A stretch of 64,000 nt of DNA from Pisolithus tinctorius (taxonomy: Eukaryota; Basidiomycota; Agaricomycetes; Boletales; Pisolithaceae), in the NCBI GenBank assembly GCA_024663395.1, contig JANFAH010000001.1, positions 5,270,001-5,334,000 on the forward strand. Direction: 5' to 3'. Made by a program: the position numbers and the translations under genes. Positions within the stretch are counted from its first letter, which is position 1, and every line of letters begins with the position of its first letter. A model generated the notes under the pieces. It was given only the letters and a program-made list of their open reading frames with translations, did not search any database and was not told the origin of the DNA. Positions 56,939 to 64,000 of this stretch are shown piece after piece.

Positions 56939-58319
56939 ATGGGTTGCGTTCAATCCACTGGCGTTGACAGCGACGCAAAGGCCCGTGCGTTCTACACAGC
57001 ATACTAACCGCCCACCTTCCCCAGCTCACTTGTCGAATAGGCAACGATGAGATCGAGAACCAACTTAGACGCGACAAAATGCTCGCCAAGAACGAGATCA
57101 AAATGTTGCTTCTTGGAGCTGGAGAGTCGGGGAAGGTTGGTTGAGTTTTGCGAAGCGTTATCTGCAGTCTCAACTTGCCCTCTAGTCGACGGTCCTTAAG
57201 CAAATGAAACTCATCCATCATGGCGGCTACAACGACTCGGAACGAGATTCATACAAGGAAATCATCTTTTCGAATACCATCCAGTCGATGCGGTATGTCT
57301 TGCCCGCACCCGGCGTTTTCCAACGCATCTCAACCTTCCATGAAACAGTGCCATTCTAGAAGCGATGCCTCAACTTGACATCTCTTTGTCACCTCAAAAT
57401 GACGCTCGACGAGCTGTCATTCTGGCGCTTCCCATTCAGATAGAGGGGGACGTCTTGCCCAGGGACGTAGCGGACGCCATCCGCGGTCTTTGGAGAGACC
57501 CCGGTGTGAAAGAGGCTGTCCGTCGGTCTCGGGAGTTTCAGCTGAACGACTCTGCGGTCTATTATTTCAATGCAATCGATCGCATGTCAGCTCCAGGATA
57601 CCTACCGACGGACCAGGATATCCTTAGGAGTCGAGTAAAGACAACCGGTATCACGGAGACGACATTCAAGGTCGGAGAGCTAACATACCGGCTTTTCGAC
57701 GTCGGTGGCCAGCGAAGCGAGCGTAAAAAGTGGATTCACTGTTTCGAGAACGTCACGGCACTTGTGTTCTTGGTCAGTCTCAGCGAGTATGACCAGATGC
57801 TTTACGAGGATGAGAGCGTGGTAGGTCTGCTCTTAATACTTTTGGGTATTTAGACCGATATGCCGGTAGAATCGGATGCAAGAGGCCCTCACATTATTCG
57901 ACTCCATATGCAACTCTCGATGGTTTGTCAAGACGTCAATCGTGAGTGCCCCACTAAAAGACCCCCTCCTCTCACCGTCGTGCTCATTCATTGTAACAGA
58001 TCTTGTTCTTGAACAAGATTGATCTCTTTGCCGAGAAGCTACCTAATTCACCTTTGAGCGACTACTTCCCTGACTACACGGGCGGTGAAAACTACGATGC
58101 TGCCTGCGATTACCTGCTACATCGCTTCGTGGCGCTCAACCAGAATGCTGCGACGAAGCAAATATATGCACATTATACCTGCGCAACCGATACTCAGCAG
58201 ATTAAGTGTACGTCGCACCTTTTTCCTTCATCTGCTGATGCTCACCTTTTGCAGTTGTGTTGAGTGCGATCCAAGATATCCTCCTACAGATACACTTGCG
58301 CGAGTGTGGTCTATTGTAA
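56939..58319 (+). CDS. Heterotrimeric G-protein alpha subunit
   Basis: Seven exons (56,939-56,984; 57,041-57,135; 57,186-57,292; 57,349-57,820; 57,870-57,941; 58,000-58,207; 58,255-58,319) sum to 1,065 bases, 354 residues, the usual length. The start MGCVQS has the myristoylation Gly and palmitoylation Cys. GTPase motifs: P-loop GAGESGKST, switch [11 protein letters not shown], switch [18 protein letters not shown] and TCATDT. The tail ends ECGLL, with Cys at -4. It relays receptor signals, such as pheromone or nutrient, at the plasma membrane. The subclass (Gpa1-, 2- or 3-like) is not decided. Intron 1 has a tactaac branch-like site. Confidence 0.96.
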
Positions 58320-59382
58320 TCGGGGCCTGCGACTTCTGATCATGTTCCCTTCGTGGCTTTGCAACGCATCATTTGTTCCATGTCCAGGTTCTAGGTACTC
58401 GCTTGCACATTCTGGTTTCTATCACACACGGCTCTATTTACTCATCCTGTCTACTATCTTCTCTCGTTAATACGAGTCTCCCTGATTTTCCTATGTTTTC
58501 TCCCTTGCAAGAGGTCTTAATGTTCGATTTCTCTTCCTGCCATTTCGTAGGCACATACGTTTGACCATTCTTCTGTGTTCGTCCACGTTTCTTCTCACTT
58601 CGCACTTGTGGGAGTCATCCAACACGTATGATACCCATTGCTTACTATTATCATGTAATGAATGAACGTCTTGACACCGGTACATCGTATTCCGCTCATT
58701 GGCACTTTATTCTGACGCATTATTGTATCGTGATGGCGTACCAGGTACGTGTCTCCTCGGCCAACATAGTGGGGCCCATCACATATTACGTGACATCCTG
58801 TGCTAGCTTAGCTCCAGCACCCAAGTGCTATTGCTGTACTTGACATGGACAGATGACACGGTTTGCATGTCCCGGCACGTGAATAACTGCTGGAAGAACC
58901 TGGAAGAACCAAACGGTAAGGCATGCAATGTCATCTGGCCGGGCAGTAGGACTGTCCTCCTACCCTGCCGCAACACCGTGTATGCTTGCATTGACTAGTG
59001 AATCGTGACGCGACCCGAGGTGGTCTGGCAGGTCGAATCAATGATTCGTAGAACAGAATGAGAACGAAGTCTGCTGCGGACAGTCAGAAATGTACCTTTT
59101 TTCCGGGAGGCGATGCAGACGGCAGTTGTTTGCTGTCCGCCAAATGAAGATTGTTCTACACAGTCAAACAATCTGAAAGCGGATGTGGATGTAGTGTACT
59201 CCGCCACCTAGTTAAACGTGAGGAATGAGGATTCTACCATTAAAGCCATAACAACATTGACAGTTAGGAGCTCGATCAAGAGTCTGAGAGAGACGTAGTG
59301 TGGTGGTTCCGTCGGGGTCGTCAGTATTAGGGTTCCCTACAAGGTGGTACATACAAGCCAACTATTAAACGAGGTAAGATGG
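58320..59382. other. Intergenic between convergent genes
   Basis: 3' flanks of the G-alpha and Dap1-like genes. No further gene seen. Confidence 0.5.
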
Positions 59383-60070
59383 TTAGGAAGAATCTGTTTC
59401 CGCATTTGCTGTGGTACTTCGCAGTGGGGCTACTGCTTCTGGCATATCAGTAACCCTTCTGACAATATTGTAACGTTTCCTGGGGGATGAGGGGACGTAA
59501 GTCGCTGATGTACGTGTGCTTGACCGCAACAGAGGAGTATATGGAAAAATGATACACACGAAAAGAAGGAGTGCCAGTCGTCAAGAACTTTCATTTCGTT
59601 CTCTGGTAGGGTGCTATAATCGGGCACTGCATCTTCAGGCTTGAGACTCGACATCCCGAGGGCCTTGGAGCCATCTTTTCCAGCAAAAGTATTGTAGGAG
59701 CCACCCTTCCCGTAGACATCCTTCTTCCTAGTGACGTCAAATACATCGCCTGGAGAGAAGGCAGTGAGGTCAGTCGACCTCGTGGCCTAGTACGTTACAC
59801 GGACAAACCTTTGATGGATACGTATATGGGCTTGGACGGGTCTGAACCGTCGTACTCTTGTAGTTCCTTGAGCGTGATCGGGTTGTATTTGGGCGGGTCA
59901 AGGTCATCTCTGGGCGGTTGCATGATAGTTTTCAATGACTTTCCCTCGTCTGTCTCAGTAGTGGTGGCGGCAGATGACCCAGTAGATGGTGATTGGACTC
60001 GGCGTTGGCGGACGAGAAAAAGAATTGGCAAGCTGAATACAAAAATGTAGACGAGCAGCTTGAATAGCAT
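59383..60070 (-). CDS. Dap1/MAPR-like cytochrome b5-fold heme protein
   Basis: Exons 59,809-60,070, 59,560-59,749 and 59,383-59,479 sum to 549 bases, 182 residues. The start at 60,070 places a membrane anchor first (LLVYIFVFSLPILFLV), then a Pro-rich linker and the cytochrome-b5-like domain: PITLKELQEYDG, YVSIKGDVFDVT, YGKGGSYNTFAGKDGSKALG and LPENEMKVLDDW. The Tyr residues of the YGKGGSYNTFAG block match the heme-binding site of membrane-associated progesterone receptor proteins. In yeast, Dap1 supports the P450 Erg11 in sterol synthesis at the ER. Confidence 0.92.
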
Positions 60071-61627
60071 GGTTGACTGAACCGCGTGGGAGCCGGCCAG
60101 ACCTGCCCCGTTGACACTTGGTGTATTTACGCCATGCGGTGGTACAGGGACAGTTGGCAAGTTACTGCAAGTCACCAGGACTAGCGTCTGCTCGCGGCGG
60201 TAGGTCACAATTAGTCTCTGATGCACGGCGTGTCTATGATTCGTAACTTCTCAGAATGAAACATCGATTTCAGCTTGCCCTGAGCGGGCGATTCAGAGAT
60301 TCCGTGACTCGAACGTTTTAGCATTAATCATCTCGTTTGGAGTCTGTCTAACTGCGCTCGCACACTAATGCCCTTCGTGTATTACGCCGTCTCATTAGGT
60401 GCTACATGCCACCGTCTCGGATACTCTTCAACAAGGCTTTGAGTGCGCACAATCTGCTGCGGCCTTTCAGTGGCGCGTAGGCTGCTATCCTCGGGGAACG
60501 CACGATTACTGTGTCCTGTGTTGAGGACGGCACGCCATCTGGCTATGGAAGAAACACCTAGAAAGCCGATAAGTACATGGTCAGTGATTGGTTGCGATTA
60601 CTGACATCATATGGAGTCGATAATCACGCTATGACAGAATGCCGACAACGGCAGAAGAGGAGTCGCGGCTACCTCTCCATGTCGGGTTCACACCGATATA
60701 TGACAGTAAGCGCACAGCGACGCGGGTGGCTTGGGCCCTGCCTTGTTCACTGCATCAAGGTATATCGCGGCGCCCGCGGAGTAACTAAGTTTGTTTCGCA
60801 TTTCCGCCACGGACTTCTGGTTGTTGCATTTTATGCACTAGCGCTAGTAACGCAGGGTCGGAGCTCTTGTTCTGACAGGACTAGAAGCCTCCGATCATCG
60901 GTGTGGCTGGGATTTCGCGAAAAGTGCGGGTCCTCAGGAGGCATTACTGACATGTGACTGGGTTGCTTATTGCATAGAACTCCAGCCGCTGGACCGTCGT
61001 CTTTCTTCCCCTTCTTTATTTGTGTGCATAAAAAAACCCTGACGCTTGAGTACTGAGTCCTGGCGCCTACCAGTCCGAGCGTTGCTTCGTGTTGCTAGCT
61101 ACCTTCCCTACAGCATGCTGTCCCCGCGCCTAACCTCACCCCTTCCGACTATGTCGCTTTTTTACTCAAGTATGTACATAGACTTACGTCCATCAAGTAC
61201 GGGTTCCCGAGGCCCGAGGAAGCGTAGAGGCTTCATGCGAACAAAAATTAAGGTCTAACTTCAGATAATCTAACAGATTGGACTCTATTATCGTCTCAAG
61301 AGTAAATCTCATGTAAATCACCTAAATGCATGATTATGTATAGAAATATGAGTACATGTCAACAAGCGAAGTGCCAACTTCCGAGGTCCGGTCCCAATGC
61401 CGGAAGTGCGACGGGTACGGGGGCGAAAAGGCAAGAGGACTCCGGGCATCAGGCCTGCAGCTTGGCCACTACCAACCAGTATCCTGAGACAAAATAACGT
61501 TTGGAGATTTTTCATTATGCAAAATGAGTGACACAGGTGGGTATCGAGATATCGAAGGCCGATAAAATACAGTGGTACTTTCGATCATTGTGTGATTAAC
61601 GAACGAGATCATTGAATGCGAAAAAAG
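60071..61627. other. Intergenic, no supported gene
   Basis: A 126-codon frame (60,577-60,957, plus strand) lacks recognisable features and is probably chance. The Dap1-like promoter should lie near 60,080-60,300. Confidence 0.45.
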
Positions 61628-64000
61628 TCAGAAGACAGAGACCTGCTTACTATCATCACGCGCGTATAACTGCATGGCATGGGACGGGGGCGTGCAATCC
61701 CTATGGAGGCTACAGATAATGACAGCATCCATGGAGCTTGTCCTATTTGAAAGGCACCGATCAAAGGGTATATATGTAGAGCATTCAACGTGACGAGAGT
61801 TGAGTTTGCGGTGGAAATCCGCAGGGCCAGGGAAACCAATTAACCCCCCCGAATGCGAGGAGAGATCGGAAAAGAAGAATTTGTAGGAGTAGGGGGCGGA
61901 ATGTTGGTAGAATGACATATACTTATAACTCTCTTGCGTAGCTCGTCGCATGTACTTTGCAGCACTGAAAGCGAAAGATAGGACGTGGACTCATAAGCCA
62001 TAGTTGTTAGTTGTTTAACTTACTGGGACAAGGCCATAAAGTGTTCAAAAGCTCCAGGGGTCCTAGTATATCCTTGGCAACTTCTAAAGCTTCGATGAGA
62101 GATCGGTCATTCTCCCAAAGTAAAAGGCACCTGAAACTAGTGTCAACAGAGGGCGCCACTGGCACCAATAAGGACTTACATAGATATTTGACTAGCCAAC
62201 CACGTCACTTGGAATGGACGCCTGGCGAATGAATCGCTACAACTGTCCCCCATATGCTTTACCGATGCCGGGACTCTACTAACGAAGTAGCGAAGATGGC
62301 GAACTGTTCGGAGGGTCGGAACAACTCTCGCACAAAGATGATACCGAAGCTTACGCCATTGTTCCGCATGTTTCCGAGTGAAGGAAGGCAAGTGGCCGGC
62401 TCCAGGACCGTGGAAGCTGAATAGAACATACTTTAGGTTAAAGGCACACGCACCAATTTGATATTGAAAAACCAACCTTTGCAGAGCGGAAGTTATCAGC
62501 ATCTGGATGCTGTGATACGATTTAGGTCAGGGTAAATGAACAAAAAACTTTTTGAGGTTACGCACTTGTACACGTACTCCCGGCACATGTATAGTAAAGT
62601 CATGTCCAGCCCACAGTTGTGGGAATCGAGTGCATCTTGGATCTCTTGCGCCTCCCTCCAGGCTTGTAACGCAATGTCTGCAGTTTCATCACTGGTAAAT
62701 GTATTCTGCCGAAGCCGAGTGGTGCAGAAATTCCAAAGTAGCATGCTGCGGCAATAGAGTGCCCATATGGAGTCCTTAGGAGATTGCGCCTTAAGGTCGG
62801 AAGAGCCACGTTCTGATGCTTCCCCAGGAAACAACAATCGGAACTGCGAAATTTGAACCCCAAAGCATCAGCAATCGCATCGATAGTCAGTTGCCGAATT
62901 TGAGGAGTTCAGTGCGAAAAGGGCGTAGATTGTTGGATACCGTCATGATATGCTTGTTATGGAAACACTTACATTAGACGGGTCTGCCATAAAAAATCCA
63001 CTTGGTTCCTTCCGAGATGCAATGCAGCGTGACGTGTAGCTGGCCACGAGGCTAAGTGCACTCCAGCATAGCCTCCTACAGTCTTCTTTGTCAGCTTCGT
63101 CGGGGGTCCAAAGCGGATTGCAGGGCGGAACATAGGTCCAAAAAGGCGAGATTGGGTCAGATATCATAGTTGGGTTGGACGGCGAGGGCGTGCATGTACA
63201 TTTGCTTGCAGAAGGATGTGAATGGAGGTCATCTTTTCCAGTGGCACCGAACAGGCGTCTGCGGGCTGCGGGTACGGTGTTTGGAGTGAACGTCGACACG
63301 TCGGGTTCGTTGCTATCTATGAATGCCAGACCAAGTGAGCGGATAATGTGATCCAGTTGTAACAGGGACTTTCTCTCCCGTTCAGGTGTGTAAAGGGGAT
63401 GTGCCGAGGACTCGTATATAGCAAGCATCTGTTGTCACGTCAGAAAGAGTGCAGCAGGCGGAACCTAGACGCACCAGTGCTGCTCTCGCGAGATTGATGT
63501 CTATCAGTTGCGAACTCCACGAAGCCTCAAGTGAGGCATAGGCTTGATCCCTAAGCCATGCCGCCCGATTCTGTCCCGCGGTGCTCAGCCCCAATTCGCT
63601 GGACTTCATCAACGTCGTCACCGCCAAGCCCGCGAATATCAAACACAATTGCGACAACGAACGATCCTCCGAGGCAAACAGTCGTTGGACGAGGTGACGG
63701 ACATCGATTACAGGTAGCCAATGACCGCGGGTGGTAAAGCTAGCAGAGAATCAATGGCAACACTCGGACTCGGGGTCGAGGAACTCACACCAGGGACAAG
63801 TCATTAACGATATCATCCATCCTGAAGGTAGCATCTGTCAGGTTTGCTATGTACGCATGAAATTGTGCACATCTTACGATTCTTCCCGTGTTTTGGAGTA
63901 TCCTCCCAGTAAATTACTCCAGGATTCCTTAGGGTCATACTGGATGACTGGCGTGCTTGCCCCTCGAGATTTGTCCGGTTGCTGAAGAAGAAGTGGCACA
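61628..64000 (-). CDS. Fungal-specific transcription factor, partial
   Basis: Runs in from the right edge, so any Zn2Cys6 cluster lies outside. The middle-homology region is visible: SWSNLLGGYSKTREE, HWLPVIDVRHLVQRLFASED, LSQLCLIFAGLA, SLEASWSSQLIDINLARA, CRRLCWSALSLV, WALYCRSMLLWNFC, LQAWREAQEIQDALDSHNC and FARRPFQVTWLASQ, then a last block ALEVAKDILGPLELLNTLWPC near 62,050. Several short introns break it. After WPCPS an intron (about 61,965-62,020) probably leads to a final exon; if not, the protein stops at 62,007. It is probably a nuclear DNA-binding regulator of unknown targets. Confidence 0.8.

Noticed and set aside
60577..60957. 126-codon plus-strand frame as a gene
   Set aside because: No recognisable motif, neighbours or splice support; probably chance.
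1..64000. CRISPR array or bacterial defence system
   Set aside because: Spliced genes, LTR elements, LINEs and an intron-containing tRNA show a eukaryotic nuclear sequence; no short regular repeats with unique spacers.

Overview
This is a gene-poor, transposon-rich stretch of a basidiomycete nuclear genome, most likely an Agaricomycete. The evidence is multi-intron genes with introns of about 50-60 bases, Plavaka (KDZ-superfamily) transposase, FunK1 kinase, DUF6532 and DUF6593 families, Ty3/gypsy chromoviruses and Tad-like LINEs. I cannot name the species.

Layout. About 1-48,700 is one nested pile of mobile elements; about 49,180-64,000 is ordinary host sequence. The outermost element is a Tad-like LINE (about 408-47,681, flanked by a possible 13-base target duplication). 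Two related Ty3/gypsy chromoviruses sit in it: Gypsy-1 (2,177-30,740, duplication CCCCC) in LINE ORF1, and Gypsy-2 (32,450-42,018, duplication CCTCC) between LINE ORF1 and the endonuclease. Gypsy-1 gag is split by a 19.8 kb LTR-bounded element (4,091-23,882, duplication GCRC) and by a solo LTR (24,131-24,786). Gypsy-2 ORF3 is split by a solo LTR (39,301-39,814, duplication CTTCC) and a 5'-truncated LINE with a poly(A) tail (40,012-40,845, 12-base duplication). The 19.8 kb element has, on the minus strand, an LTR, a primer-binding site and a gag domain fused in frame to a 6 kb degenerate tandem array, then a Plavaka region with transposase, FunK1 kinase and DUF6532 genes and a small divergent gene. 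No reverse transcriptase was found in it.

Most notable. The gag-plus-array frame (minus strand, 23,155 to 15,341, about 2,600 codons) contains 23 stops by my hand reading, all TGA. Nineteen copies of the array's FYL motif lie in one reading phase despite variable spacing, and an ERG26-like sterol dehydrogenase fragment lies inside in the same frame. TGA-dominated decay recurs in Gypsy-1, Gypsy-2, the LINE, the kinase and the transposase, and element-to-element comparison shows CGA versus TGA. This points to CpG deamination of once-coding sequence. Both gypsy copies also carry a third ORF with its own zinc knuckle after the chromodomain.

The right-hand host block holds a decayed DUF6593 gene, a BCS1-like AAA ATPase, a multi-pass membrane protein, an intron-containing tRNA-Ser(CGA), a G-protein alpha subunit (354 residues), a Dap1/MAPR heme-binding protein and a fungal-specific transcription factor running off the right edge. 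These look intact, in contrast to the left block.
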